From Armatimonadota bacterium (GTDB lineage Bacteria > Armatimonadota > UBA5829): 64,000 nt of DNA. The notes under the pieces are model-generated. The model made no database searches. It was given only the letters and a program-made list of their open reading frames with translations, and was not told the DNA's origin. This document shows, one piece after another, positions 41,792 through 50,461 of this stretch. The stretch covers positions 14,662 to 78,661 of the forward strand of contig JAMCYN010000063.1 in the NCBI GenBank assembly GCA_023474015.1, in the 5' to 3' direction. The translations under genes were made by a program, and so were the position numbers. The stretch's first letter is position 1. Each line of letters opens with the position of its first letter.

Positions 41792-43042
41792 TTAAAGCTG
41801 TGCGCTATAACTTCGCCCGACGACCACCGTCACGTCCGGGCTGCCGGTGACGGCGGTTTCCTCACGAATGTCGTGGCAATTCAGCAACTGGGCAATGCGC
41901 TCGACGGCCGGGGTCTTGCCCTTGCGAGTGATAATGTAGCACTCGCTGTAGTCCGAACTCGGCGCGTTGTCGGTCTTCGTAACCTCAAAACCTGCCTTGG
42001 TAAGCCGCTCAGCCACCCTGCGCGCGGCGCCGGAGATCCCCGAGCCGTTCAAGACCTCGATCTTGGGCATCTCTTCCTCGGGCATCCCCTGGAACAGCAG
42101 GTTTCTGTTCACCACGGCCACCTTCTCGGCATCGTCCACAAGCCAGTAGCTCGCGCCGTGTATATTGCCCGGCCCGCCCGGCAGGACGTCCATCACCATC
42201 TTCTCGGGCTTGATATCCTTGAGGAAGTCCGCGAGGCCGTCCCAATCATTCATACGCAGATTGCTGACGATATATTTCTTCTCATAAGCCCGGCGCAGTA
42301 CATCCGCCCGCTCGCGCTTGGTAGGCAGCGCGCCGATGCGGTTCACGAGCGCCCGCATGAACAACTGCTGGCGGACTGTACGGCCCGCCGGAATCTTCTT
42401 GCCGTCACGATAGAGGAACCCGCTGTCACCAACCCGATCATGCCTGAACCGGACATAACCCTCCGCCTTTTTCCCATCCAGAAGCTGCTTCTCGGGGCTG
42501 GCCCTGAGGTTGATGTAAAGCTTGGCATGGCGGTCGGTGTAGCGCATGTTTTCGTCGATCTTGATGTATACCCCGCCAAGCATGTCCACGAGGCCCCGCA
42601 GTCCGGAGGTGGTAGTCGCTATATAGTAGTTGATCGGGACTCCGAGTAGACTCTCCAGAACTGTTTTCGCCGTTTCGGGGCCGCCGATGGCGTTCGCGGC
42701 ATTAACCTTGTGAGTGCCCGATCCGGGGATCTCCACCTTGGTATCCCGAGGGATGGAGATCGCGCGGACTTCCTTGGTGTCGGTGTCGATTCCGAGTACG
42801 ACGAGCGTGTCCGAAAGCCCGTGGCCGTTCTTGCGCATCTTGGAGGTATCGTCCTCGCCGATCAGCAGTATGCGGACGTAGCGCCCATCGTGGGCAAACG
42901 GACCGCCGAACATATCCGTCAGACCCGTGCCGGTCGCCCGCATCGACGGCAGTATCACCGCCAGAAACGTCCCGCCGGCGACTCCAACCACCGAGCCGAT
43001 TATAATTACCAGCGCTACAACTAACCAGGATGTGCCTCGCAT
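41792..43042 (-). CDS. LytR-CpsA-Psr (LCP) family protein with LytR_C domain
   Basis: 416 residues. One N-terminal membrane helix (WLVVALVIIIGSVVGVAGGTFLAV), then the LCP domain at about 75-255 with the arginine/aspartate motifs GLSDTLVVLGID, ISIPRDTKVEI and VRFRHDRVGD that bind polyprenyl pyrophosphate. A LytR_C domain (VLNGSGISGAARRVAERL) closes it. LCP enzymes transfer polysaccharides from undecaprenyl pyrophosphate to cell wall, which fits the nearby polysaccharide locus. It starts 3 nt after nadD ends. Confidence 0.9.
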   Translation of the reverse strand: MRGTSWLVVALVIIIGSVVGVAGGTFLAVILPSMRATGTGLTDMFGGPFAHDGRYVRILLIGEDDTSKMRKNGHGLSDTLVVLGIDTDTKEVRAISIPRDTKVEIPGSGTHKVNAANAIGGPETAKTVLESLLGVPINYYIATTTSGLRGLVDMLGGVYIKIDENMRYTDRHAKLYINLRASPEKQLLDGKKAEGYVRFRHDRVGDSGFLYRDGKKIPAGRTVRQQLFMRALVNRIGALPTKRERADVLRRAYEKKYIVSNLRMNDWDGLADFLKDIKPEKMVMDVLPGGPGNIHGASYWLVDDAEKVAVVNRNLLFQGMPEEEMPKIEVLNGSGISGAARRVAERLTKAGFEVTKTDNAPSSDYSECYIITRKGKTPAVERIAQLLNCHDIREETAVTGSPDVTVVVGRSYSAQL

Positions 43043-43044
43043 CC

Positions 43045-43644
43045 CTACCCCCTGTATAATCCTTTCTCCATTATATACCTCTCCACCGCTTCCGGCACTA
43101 AATACCTCATCGACGCGCCTCGGCGAACCCGCGCTCTAAGATCGGTGGAAGATATGTCCACACCGGGCATCTCCAGCCTCATGATACTAGATGTAACGTC
43201 GTCCGGCAACGCCCTGAGAGCTTCGGCGACTTCCAGCCCCGGACGGTTCGCCACCACAACGGTCGCAAGTTTCAATATCTCGCGAGGCTTGCACCAGCGC
43301 ATAAAGTCTGCCGCTTCATCGGCCCCTATCAGTAGATAGACGCAAGTATCTTCGCCATAGAGCCCCTTGATCTGTCCCAAAGTATCGACTGTATACGACG
43401 GCCCCGGGCGCTCTATTTCTAAACTAGATAACGCAAAATGGTCGTTGCCGGATACGGCAAGGCGGGCCATCTCGTGCCGGTCCGCCGCGTCGGACACTTC
43501 CCCGGACACCTTGTGTGGCGGGTCGGCGGCAGTGACAAACAGCACCGTCTCCAGCCCAAGCTGCTCCCAAGCCTGCTCGGCCAGAATCAAATGTCCGTAG
43601 TGGATCGGGTCGAACGTCCCGCCCATTATGCCGATTTTGCGCAG
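43045..43644 (-). CDS. nadD: Nicotinate-nucleotide adenylyltransferase
   Basis: 199 residues; makes nicotinate adenine dinucleotide from NaMN and ATP. Signature GGTFDPIHYGHL with the HxGH motif, then TVLFVTAADPPHK and YLLIGADEAADFMRW, and the ISSTDLRARVRRG end. The first ATG (43626) would remove the first beta-strand. A CTG at 43644 gives the expected RKIGIMGGTF start and has GAGG 8 nt upstream, so a CTG start codon is likely. First gene of the nadD-LCP-rsfS-TPR operon. Confidence 0.92.
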   Translation of the reverse strand: MRKIGIMGGTFDPIHYGHLILAEQAWEQLGLETVLFVTAADPPHKVSGEVSDAADRHEMARLAVSGNDHFALSSLEIERPGPSYTVDTLGQIKGLYGEDTCVYLLIGADEAADFMRWCKPREILKLATVVVANRPGLEVAEALRALPDDVTSSIMRLEMPGVDISSTDLRARVRRGASMRYLVPEAVERYIMEKGLYRG

Positions 43645-43664
43645 TTTAGCTACCTCTTTTTTAT

Positions 43665-43792
43665 CGCGAAAACGCGAAGGGGCGAAAGCGCGAAAGGGGA
43701 AGGGATAATGCAGAATGATGAATGCAGAATGCAGAATAACCTATGATTGAGAGGTCCCTTCATTCTGCATTCTGCAATCTGCATTCTTCATT
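43665..43792. repeat. Composite repeat: CGAAAG heptads plus GCAGAAT inverted heptads
   Basis: GCGAAAACGCGAAGGGGCG...CGAAAGGGG (43665-43702) precedes an inverted GCAGAAT element (43707-43792) whose centre has GAGGTCCCTT. It ends 13 nt after the proA stop codon and begins 20 nt upstream of the nadD start codon. Confidence 0.8.
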
Positions 43793-43805
43793 TCCCTTCC
43801 GTTGC

Positions 43806-45053
43806 CTATCCTCTAAGCTGCCCATCCCCAGTCACCACGTACTTATACGTCGTGATCTCTTCGATGCCCATCGGGCCGCGGGCGTGGAGCTTTTGTGTAC
43901 TGATTCCCATTTCGGCTCCCTTGCCGAACTCATAGCCGTCGGAGAATCGGGTGGAGACGTTCACGAACACGCACGCCGAGTCCACCTCGTTCGTGAAACG
44001 GCGCGCGGCGGAGTAGTCTTCCGTCACAATCGAGTCCGAGTGCCGACTGCCGTATTTATTGATATGCTCAATGGCCTCATCCAGCCCCGAGACGACCTTC
44101 ACCGCGAGGATCAAATCGAGATATTCAGTCTCCCAGTCCTCCTCGGTGGCCGTCTTCATGCAGGGCACGATGGCGCGCGATTTCTCGCAGCCGCGAAGCT
44201 CAACCCCGGCATCGAGCAGGCGCTTACTAATAATAGGAAGAAACTCGCGGGCGATTTGTTCGCTCACAAGCAGAGTTTCAGTGGCATTACACACGCCCGG
44301 GTTCTGGACCTTGGCGTTAAAGGCGATGTCGCCCGCCATATCGAACTTCGCCGCGCCGTCGATGTAGGTGTGGCAGTTGCCGTCCAGGTGCTCGATAACA
44401 GGAATAGTCGAGTTCTCAACCACCGTCTGAATCAGCCCCTTGCCGCCCCTGGGAATGAGGCAGTCGATGTAGGCCTTCATCTTCATAAGCTCCATCGCGG
44501 CGGCGCGGTCGGTGGTCTCTATGATTTGAATCGCGCCCTCGGGAATGCCTAAGGGCGTGATGGCGTCGTTTATGAGCTTAGCGATGGCCAAGTTGGAGTT
44601 GATCGCTTCGGAGCCGCCCCGCAGGATCACGGCATTACCGGCCTTGAGGCACAAAGCGGCAGCGTCGGCGGTCACATTCGGGCGCGATTCGTATATGATT
44701 CCGATAACCCCAATAGGCACGCGGACCTTGCGCACCTCCATGCCGTTGGGGCGAATGTAGCCCTCGATGGTCTCGCCGACAGGGTCCCGCAGCGCGGCGA
44801 TCTGCCGGACGCCCTCGGCCATCTGGCCGATCTTCTTATCGGTCAGTTCCAACCGCTTGAGCATCGCGCCGCTGATCCCGGCAGCCTGCGCGGCCTCGAT
44901 GTCCTTCTTATTGGCCTCGAATACGGCGGGCTTGTTGGCATCAAAGGCATCGGCCATCGCGAGCAACGCCTTATCTTTAGCGGCTGTGCCGATTGTGGCC
45001 AGCTTGATTGCCGCTGACTTGGCTTGTTTGCAGATTTGTTCTACTTCGCTCAT
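43806..45053 (-). CDS. proA: Glutamate-5-semialdehyde dehydrogenase
   Basis: 415 residues. NADPH-dependent reduction of gamma-glutamyl phosphate, second step of proline synthesis. Family motifs: VPIGVIGIIYESRPNVTADAAALCLK region (about 113-138), LIPRGGKGLI, NPGVCNATETLLV holding the catalytic cysteine, and ARGPMGIEEITTYKYV at the end. Lies after proB with an inverted repeat between them, so the two may be differently expressed. Confidence 0.96.
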   Translation of the reverse strand: MSEVEQICKQAKSAAIKLATIGTAAKDKALLAMADAFDANKPAVFEANKKDIEAAQAAGISGAMLKRLELTDKKIGQMAEGVRQIAALRDPVGETIEGYIRPNGMEVRKVRVPIGVIGIIYESRPNVTADAAALCLKAGNAVILRGGSEAINSNLAIAKLINDAITPLGIPEGAIQIIETTDRAAAMELMKMKAYIDCLIPRGGKGLIQTVVENSTIPVIEHLDGNCHTYIDGAAKFDMAGDIAFNAKVQNPGVCNATETLLVSEQIAREFLPIISKRLLDAGVELRGCEKSRAIVPCMKTATEEDWETEYLDLILAVKVVSGLDEAIEHINKYGSRHSDSIVTEDYSAARRFTNEVDSACVFVNVSTRFSDGYEFGKGAEMGISTQKLHARGPMGIEEITTYKYVVTGDGQLRG

Positions 45054-45063
45054 TTCGCTGTCC

Positions 45064-45168
45064 TCTGAATCGCTGAAGCGCTGAACCAGATGAGACGCTG
45101 AATGCCTGTAATCGGGGCGTACGCATACGGATTCAGCGCTTCATCCCCTTCAGCGTCTCAGCGATTCA
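45064..45168. repeat. Inverted repeat between proB and proA (CTGAATCGCTGAAGCG type)
   Basis: CTGAATCGCTGAAGCGCTGAA (without its last base in the perfect arm) and GAGACGCTGAA on the left face TTCAGCGCTTC and TTCAGCGTCTCAGCGATTCA on the right. The right end contains the TGA stop codon of proB. The centre is CGTACGCATACG. Confidence 0.75.
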
Positions 45169-46287
45169 AACCCCCAGCACCAGGTTATCCCGATGAATCA
45201 CCTCGTCGAAATCCTTGTAACCGAGTATACTTTCTATTTCGCCGCTCTGCTTCCCTTTAATTAACGCCAATTCGGTTGAGCCGTAGTTCGTGAACCCTCG
45301 GGCGATCTGCTGCTTGTTCTCATCAACGACTGATACGAGGTCGCCGACTTCGAACGAGCCTTCGCATTCGACAATACCCGCCGACAGCAGGCTCTTGCCG
45401 CGCTCGACGAGCATCTTTCGCGCGCCCTCATTTATAACGATACCGCCCTTCACGCGGTTACCGAACGCAATCCATCTTTTTCTGTGATTCAGCTCCACAG
45501 CCGTACTTAGGAACCGCGTGCCGACGTCTTTTCCGGCGGCGACATCCGTTATCACGTTCGGTCTGGAGGCGTTCGCGATCACCATTCGCACGCCGGAGTT
45601 GGTGGCGATCTTAGCGGCCTCGATCTTGCTGCGCATGCCGCCGCTGCCGCACGGGCCTCCGGCTCCCCCCGCGAGACGCTCGATCTCGGGAGTGATCTTC
45701 TTCACTTCAGGAATCAGCTTGCAGCCGCCGTTGACACGGGGATCACCGTCGAATAATCCATCCACATCCGAGAGATTCACCAGCAAATCAGCATCGGCGC
45801 ACGCTGCCACGAGCGCCGAAAGGGTGTCATTTTCGCCGAACTTGATCTCATCGGTCGCGACGGTGTCGTTCTCGTTGACGACCGGCACGCAGCCGAATCG
45901 CAAGAGTGTGTGCAGCGTGTTTCGAGCGTTTAGGTAGCGCACGCGGTGGTGGAAGTCGTCGCGTGTCAGCAAGACCTGACCGAGGACGATGCCGTATTCG
46001 GCGAAGAGGTCCGTGTAGGTCCGCATCAGCACGCTCTGGCCTATCGCGGCGGCGGCCTGCTGTTCGGGGATCGTCTTTGGGCGTTCCGTGAGGCCCAGAC
46101 TTTCCATACCCGCGCGAATCGCCCCCGAGGTCACCAATATCACTTCCTTGCCGCGCTTTTTGATATCAGCCAACTGGCCGACGGTGCCGCCGATCTTGGC
46201 GCGGTCGAGCGAGCCTTCCTCGCGCACGAGGCTGCTGGTGCCGATCTTGACCACTATTCTCTTGGGCGACTCACTCGAAAGCTTCAT
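45166..46287 (-). CDS. proB: Glutamate 5-kinase
   Basis: 373 residues. Phosphorylates glutamate, the first and feedback-controlled step of proline synthesis. Amino-acid kinase domain (IVVKIGTSSLV, GAIRAGMESLG, VVNENDTVATDEIKFGENDTLSA region, GSGGMRSKIEAA) plus a C-terminal PUA domain (IAFGNRVKGGIVINEGA, YSTEL-type end). ATG lies inside the last 17 bases of obgE, so the genes are coupled. The stop codon is part of an inverted repeat. Confidence 0.96.
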   Translation of the reverse strand: MKLSSESPKRIVVKIGTSSLVREEGSLDRAKIGGTVGQLADIKKRGKEVILVTSGAIRAGMESLGLTERPKTIPEQQAAAAIGQSVLMRTYTDLFAEYGIVLGQVLLTRDDFHHRVRYLNARNTLHTLLRFGCVPVVNENDTVATDEIKFGENDTLSALVAACADADLLVNLSDVDGLFDGDPRVNGGCKLIPEVKKITPEIERLAGGAGGPCGSGGMRSKIEAAKIATNSGVRMVIANASRPNVITDVAAGKDVGTRFLSTAVELNHRKRWIAFGNRVKGGIVINEGARKMLVERGKSLLSAGIVECEGSFEVGDLVSVVDENKQQIARGFTNYGSTELALIKGKQSGEIESILGYKDFDEVIHRDNLVLGV

Positions 46288-47557
46288 CGTGAAACTCGAA
46301 CTCCAGGTCCTTTATCCTGACGGTATCGCCGTGCTGCGCGCCCATATCTCGCAGACGCTTGATGACGCCCTTCTTGTCCAACTGCTTGTGCATACGGCGA
46401 AGGGCGTATTCGTTACCCGTATCGGTACGCAGCACGATCATCTCGATCTGCCGGCCAGTGACCACGTACGCCCCGCCCTTCTTCTCGATGTCCCAAGCGC
46501 CCTCATCGGACTCGACCGTGAACCGAACGAGTTCACTCTCGGGCTCAATCTCCTGCTTCGGCAGTTCCTCCAGCCTGGCTGCAATTCTATATAGAAGCGC
46601 CTGGATGCCCTGACCAGTGAGCGCGGAGATTTCGAATACCTCCAAGCCGCGCCGTTCAAGGTCGGGCTTGAGCCTGCTCACAATTTCCGGGGCCTCGGGC
46701 GTATCGGTCTTATTCAATGCGACAAGTTGCGGCAAGCCCGCCAGGCGCTCGCTGTGGAGCTTGAGCTCGTCGTTGATCGCGTCGAAATCGTGCATCGGGT
46801 CGCGCCCGCTGTAGCCGGACACGTCGATAATATGCACCAGTAGGCGCGTGCGTTCGATGTGCCTCAGAAACTGGTGCCCCAGCCCCGCGCCGTCGTGCGC
46901 GCCCTCGATCAGCCCAGGCATGTCCGCGACCACGAACGATGTATCGTCCACCCGCACCACTCCCAGATTCGGCACGAGCGTGGTGAACGGATAATCGGCG
47001 ATCTTGGGCCTGGCCGAAGAGATTCGCGATATCAAGGTGCTCTTGCCGACGCTCGGATAGCCGACAATGCCGACGTCCGCCAACAACTTCAACTCCAGCC
47101 GTATCGGAACCTCCTCGGTAGGCTCACCTTTTTCGGCGAACTTCGGAGTCTGGAGCGTGGATGTGGCAAATGAAGCGTTACCCCTGCCGCCCGCGCCGCC
47201 CTTCGAGGCGATACATTGCTGGCCGTCGTCAACCAGGTCCGCGAGCACCTGGCCGGTGTTCTGGTTGTAGACCAACGTGCCTACGGGGACCTTCAGCAGG
47301 AGGTCTTTGCCGTCCTTGCCGTGTCTGTCGTTGCCGCCGCCATCGCCTCCGCGATCGGCCTTATAGTGTTTCTTATAACGCAGATCGACGAGCGTGTTGA
47401 TCTTCGCATCGGCCTGAATTGTGACGCTGCCGCCCTTGCCGCCGTCGCCGCCGGAAGGCCCGCCGCGCGGGGTGAACTTCTCCCTACGATAGGCAACGAT
47501 GCCGTTTCCGCCGTCACCGGCTTTAATTATGATGTCTACTTGGTCTACAAATTGCAT
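46271..47557 (-). CDS. obgE: GTPase ObgE/CgtA
   Basis: 428 residues. Ribosome-associated GTPase acting in 50S assembly and stress control. N-terminal glycine-rich Obg fold (FTPRGGPSGGDGGKGG), G domain with GYPSVGKSTLI (G1), DMPGLIEGAHDGAGLG (G3) and LNKTD (G4), and the C-terminal OCT domain (PESELVRFTVE onward). ATG overlaps the DUF5615 gene stop as TAATG, so it is co-translated with a toxin-antitoxin pair, an unusual partner. Confidence 0.96.
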   Translation of the reverse strand: MQFVDQVDIIIKAGDGGNGIVAYRREKFTPRGGPSGGDGGKGGSVTIQADAKINTLVDLRYKKHYKADRGGDGGGNDRHGKDGKDLLLKVPVGTLVYNQNTGQVLADLVDDGQQCIASKGGAGGRGNASFATSTLQTPKFAEKGEPTEEVPIRLELKLLADVGIVGYPSVGKSTLISRISSARPKIADYPFTTLVPNLGVVRVDDTSFVVADMPGLIEGAHDGAGLGHQFLRHIERTRLLVHIIDVSGYSGRDPMHDFDAINDELKLHSERLAGLPQLVALNKTDTPEAPEIVSRLKPDLERRGLEVFEISALTGQGIQALLYRIAARLEELPKQEIEPESELVRFTVESDEGAWDIEKKGGAYVVTGRQIEMIVLRTDTGNEYALRRMHKQLDKKGVIKRLRDMGAQHGDTVRIKDLEFEFHDEAFE

Positions 47558-47919
47558 TACTTATGGGCCCATGAGTTGAGGGATACGAACTGGCCCGTCA
47601 AGTCCAAGCCCGCTCGTTGGAGGTTCGAAAGCGCCCGCAGCACGTCGGCATGGCTCATGCTCTTACTAGGGTTTCTTTCACGATAGACAACCAGTATGCC
47701 TGAATGCTTAGCGCCGCTGTCGTGAAGCTCGCGGAAGTGCTTCGCGTTTCGAGTCAGGAGCGCTCTATTCGAATCCTGTGCCCGCTGAAGCACCAACGCG
47801 TCAGGCCGGGCGTCAAGCCCCTCTTCTGTCGCCGTCCGAACGTCATGCCTGGCGGACTTCAACAGCCTCAGCAGGTGGCGCGACTCCAAATCTTCATCAA
47901 CGAGAAGCAGCAGGCTCAA
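47557..47919 (-). CDS. DUF5615 PIN-like protein, probable toxin
   Basis: 120 residues. LLVDEDLESRHLLRLLKSA carries the first acidic residues of the PIN-like fold; DALVLQRAQDSNRALLTRNAKHF has the conserved Asp and TxNxxHF pattern of DUF5615, followed by HSGILVVYRER. DUF5615 proteins are predicted Mg2+ nucleases that pair with DUF433 antitoxins. The start overlaps the antitoxin gene by 23 nt and the stop overlaps obgE, so toxin, antitoxin and Obg are made together. Confidence 0.75.
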   Translation of the reverse strand: MSLLLLVDEDLESRHLLRLLKSARHDVRTATEEGLDARPDALVLQRAQDSNRALLTRNAKHFRELHDSGAKHSGILVVYRERNPSKSMSHADVLRALSNLQRAGLDLTGQFVSLNSWAHK

Positions 47920-48412
47920 GCTCAGCTCCTTCTGCCGGCAACCCCCGACGTTCCTCGTCTGCTTCCATCGCGATCAGAGCACGATTCTGTTCGCAGTAAG
48001 CAATTAACTCGTCAATTGCTTCGAGCGGGAGATCCCAGTCCTCGGCTATTTCCTGCCTAGTCATATTGTTTGCGATCATGTCCGACCATACGTCGGAGGC
48101 GAGCAACTTACGACCCTTAACAAAAAGCTGCCTTCGCCAGGTATTAGGTCGCCGGATGAGATACTTCCAGTCCTCCCTGGGAAGAGGCGCTCCGATCTGA
48201 GGAAGCATTAGTCGCTCCTTTTCGCCGGATTCATTCGCCAAGTATATGCTCTTGCCTTGCTTCGTCTCCCTGGCCAGCGTCGAAAGCACCCGCACGGCCC
48301 AAAGGATGGCGTCCTTGGTCGTCGGGGCGTTGATCGCCTCACGCAGCCAGGCGATCTCGGCCTCCTGTTCGGGCGTGACGTTGAAATTCTGTCTCTTGAG
48401 TTCGGTCTTCAT
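47897..48412 (-). CDS. DUF433-type antitoxin with N-terminal DNA-binding region
   Basis: 171 residues from an ATG 9 nt after GGAGG. Residues 1-50 (FNVTPEQEAEIAWLREAI, TTKDAILWAVRVLSTLA) look like a ribbon-helix-helix region. From about 110, GRKLLASDVWSDMIANNMTRQEIAEDW matches DUF433, and ELIAYCEQNR continues the family helix. It thus joins a DNA-binding part to the DUF433 part that binds DUF5615. Probably represses its own promoter; a palindrome overlaps the -10 box. Confidence 0.7.
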   Translation of the reverse strand: MKTELKRQNFNVTPEQEAEIAWLREAINAPTTKDAILWAVRVLSTLARETKQGKSIYLANESGEKERLMLPQIGAPLPREDWKYLIRRPNTWRRQLFVKGRKLLASDVWSDMIANNMTRQEIAEDWDLPLEAIDELIAYCEQNRALIAMEADEERRGLPAEGAELEPAASR

Positions 48413-48448
48413 ACTTCCAGACCTCCCGTGTTGCGTAAGTCTGTAATG

Positions 48449-48460
48449 AGTATACCATAC
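48449..48460 (-). promoter_or_regulatory. Promoter and possible operator of the antitoxin-toxin-obgE-proB operon
   Basis: On the minus strand TGGTATACT, a full extended -10, lies 37 nt before the antitoxin ATG. GTATACCATAC at 48450-48460 is a GTAT-acc-ATAC palindrome covering the -10, a natural site for an RHH repressor. Confidence 0.5.
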
Positions 48461-48485
48461 TTACCGCAATTTTGAAAGCCGGCTA

Positions 48486-49532
48486 CTACTTCGGCCACCT
48501 CAAGTGCATCGGAAGCATCTTCGGGAACTCGGCGTGAGGCTCCGTCTGATACCAATAGGCGACTGACGCGATATCGTCCTGAAGTGGCTGGAACTTGCCG
48601 TTCGGCCACCAGCCCAACGCCTGGATGGTTACTTTGAGGTTGCTCTCGAACCTGATCGGGTCGGGGATATGCCATCGATACAACCCGTGCTTGGGCACCT
48701 CTCCTTCGACCTTCCTATGGAGCGGATAACCCAGGAAAGCCGTGGAGTATGTGTCGCCAAAGCCCCACGCCCCGCCGAAGTAGTCCTCAGTGCCGGTGCC
48801 GCAAATAGTCGGGAACTGCCCGTCGCCGTCGATGAAGAACTTTATCTCCCCCTCGCCCCACCAGCCGTTTGCCAGTTGCGTCCAGGCTAGATATGTGCCG
48901 ACGTAGTGCCCCTTGCCCTTCACCCCGTCGAGAATGACGTGCTCCGGTTTGTCCTGAGACGTTGTGGACCTCCTCCACTGCGCGTGGAAATAGGCCGCGT
49001 TGTCGGGCACATCGTCCAATTCATAGCTGATCTGATAGAAGAAGTCTTCGAAGGCTTGGTCACCCTGGTTCTCCACCTCTATCCTTGCCTTATTCCGGAA
49101 AGGCATCGGCCAATACGAGTTGAACCCCCCCTCCGGGTTTACCGCGATGGGTATGGAATTGACCTTGCACCTTAAGGCGTGGCCGTTGCAGAAGAAGTCT
49201 CCCAGCGGCACTTCCACCGAGGGCGTGGCCTCATCGTCCCAATACATCCTGAGAATGACGTCGCGATACGCTTTGGGGTCCGAAGTAATCCATATATGCT
49301 TTATTGTCCCTGGCCCGTCGATCTCGGCGAGCACGGTGTTCGAACTCGATGGAAGAGTGATGCACGGCCTCACTTTCCATCCCTGCCCGAGCATGCTAGC
49401 TGCATTGTCCGCGTCCGGGACCTCCATACCGCCTTTTCCCGGCGCGCCTGTCGGATTCTCCGCCGATATGCTTCGCGTCTTACCATTGCTGAGTAGAGAG
49501 ATTCCAGATAGCCCATGAGAAAGACTGTTCAT
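48486..49532 (-). CDS. DUF2961 / GH172-family glycoside hydrolase-like protein
   Basis: 348 residues from the ATG at 49532 with AGAGG upstream; the longer frame is repeat sequence. DUF2961 is now GH172, whose members cleave fructose dianhydrides or D-arabinofuranosides. Seen: GPGTIKHIWITSD, LRMYWDDEATPSVEVPLGDFF, GFNSYWPMPFRNKARIEVEN region and GTGTEDYFGGAWGFGDTYS with the catalytic-type acidic residues. No signal peptide, so it may act in the cytoplasm. It lies alone between rpmA and the antitoxin promoter. Confidence 0.85.
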   Translation of the reverse strand: MNSLSHGLSGISLLSNGKTRSISAENPTGAPGKGGMEVPDADNAASMLGQGWKVRPCITLPSSSNTVLAEIDGPGTIKHIWITSDPKAYRDVILRMYWDDEATPSVEVPLGDFFCNGHALRCKVNSIPIAVNPEGGFNSYWPMPFRNKARIEVENQGDQAFEDFFYQISYELDDVPDNAAYFHAQWRRSTTSQDKPEHVILDGVKGKGHYVGTYLAWTQLANGWWGEGEIKFFIDGDGQFPTICGTGTEDYFGGAWGFGDTYSTAFLGYPLHRKVEGEVPKHGLYRWHIPDPIRFESNLKVTIQALGWWPNGKFQPLQDDIASVAYWYQTEPHAEFPKMLPMHLRWPK

Positions 49533-49556
49533 TTGTTGCCTCTTGACTTTGACAGC

Positions 49557-49598
49557 AAAAGGGGAAGACGAACCCCAGTTACGCGATTCGTCTTCCCC
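49557..49598 (-). terminator. Rho-independent terminator after rpmA
   Basis: Stem GGGGAAGACGA (49598 side) with TCGTCTTCCCC, 11 pairs, followed on the minus strand by TTTTGCTG. It separates rplU-rpmA from the GH172-like gene. Confidence 0.75.
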
Positions 49599-49611
49599 AA
49601 GACGTCTGTTC

Positions 49612-49635
49612 GTTTCGGGAATAAATTCCCGAAAC
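49612..49635. repeat. GTTTCGGGAAT palindrome after rpmA
   Basis: Same 24-nt palindrome as in argS (353-378). It lies 17 nt after the rpmA stop codon. Confidence 0.85.
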
Positions 49636-49652
49636 ACCGTTCTGCTCGTGTT

Positions 49653-49913
49653 TCAGGCAGCAGTAGCCGGGTAAACGCTGACCCGTCTCCTACCGCCCGC
49701 GGACTCGAACTTGACTATCCCATCGACCAGCGCGTAAAGAGTATCGTCCTTGCCTCTGCCCACGTTGGTACCCGGGTGGAGCGGCGTGCCGCGCTGCCGG
49801 ACAAGAATGCTGCCCGCGTTCACCGACTCGCCCGCGAACTCCTTAACGCCCAAACGCTTGGGGTTAGAGTCCCTGCCGTTTCTAGTACTACCTACACCTT
49901 TTTTATGCGCCAT
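49653..49913 (-). CDS. rpmA: 50S ribosomal protein L27
   Basis: 86 residues. Starts [10 protein letters not shown] without the cleavable N-terminal extension found in Firmicutes, and accordingly no Prp protease gene lies between it and rpl[38 protein letters not shown] region and [14 protein letters not shown] are standard. Contacts the peptidyl-transferase centre. Forms an operon with rplU. Confidence 0.97.
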   Translation of the reverse strand: MAHKKGVGSTRNGRDSNPKRLGVKEFAGESVNAGSILVRQRGTPLHPGTNVGRGKDDTLYALVDGIVKFESAGGRRRVSVYPATAA

Positions 49914-49935
49914 TGTACGAACCTACCTATCTACG

Positions 49936-49959
49936 GTTTCGGGAATGAATTCCCGAAAC
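49936..49959. repeat. GTTTCGGGAAT palindrome between rplU and rpmA
   Basis: The fourth copy of the palindrome family, starting 5 nt after the rplU stop codon inside a ribosomal protein operon. Confidence 0.85.
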
Positions 49960-49964
49960 ACCGT

Positions 49965-50279
49965 TTACGAAGTCTTTATTTCGCTAATCGCCACGGACGT
50001 CAGCTCCTGCCTGTGCCCGTAGTGCTTCCGCTCGTCTTTCTTGGGTTTGTAATGGAACCCGCGTATCTTGCGGCCTCTGTAATGCCTTACGACCTTGCCC
50101 AGGACCGCGGCCCCGGCAACGTATGGGGCGCCGATGTTGATTCCTTTGTCATCGGAGACAAGCAAAACTTCGTTAATGACGATCTCGTCGCCCTCGGATG
50201 CCGCAAGCCTGTTGATGGCGATCACATCGCTTGGCGCCACCCTATATTGCTTGCCACCAGCTTTGATTATGGCGTACAC
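49965..50279 (-). CDS. rplU: 50S ribosomal protein L21
   Basis: 104 residues from a GTG 6 nt after GGGGG; the family starts [14 protein letters not shown], which fixes this start, and the longer frame is repeat sequence. [13 protein letters not shown] and [21 protein letters not shown] region (family C-terminal motif) are present. Binds 23S rRNA. First gene of rplU-rpmA. Confidence 0.96.
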   Translation of the reverse strand: MYAIIKAGGKQYRVAPSDVIAINRLAASEGDEIVINEVLLVSDDKGINIGAPYVAGAAVLGKVVRHYRGRKIRGFHYKPKKDERKHYGHRQELTSVAISEIKTS

Positions 50280-50412
50280 TTCGAACCCCCAAAGCAAATC
50301 ATTGCGGATTTTGGATTGCGGATTGCGGATTGATGGGAGGGCCTGTCCTTCGACAAGCTCAGGATGCAAATCCGGCCCAACGTCTACAAGTCAATCAGCA
50401 ATCGTAAGTAAT

Positions 50413-50437
50413 GGGGCATTGAGAGTCCCAATGCCCC
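50413..50437. terminator. Hairpin between glnS and rplU
   Basis: GGGGCATTG-agagtcc-CAATGCCCC, nine pairs, 25 nt past the glnS stop. It is followed by AAAATT only on the plus strand, so as a glnS terminator it is imperfect; it could also be a leader structure. Confidence 0.4.
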
Positions 50438-50461
50438 AAAATTGACTAACCACCTATCTTA

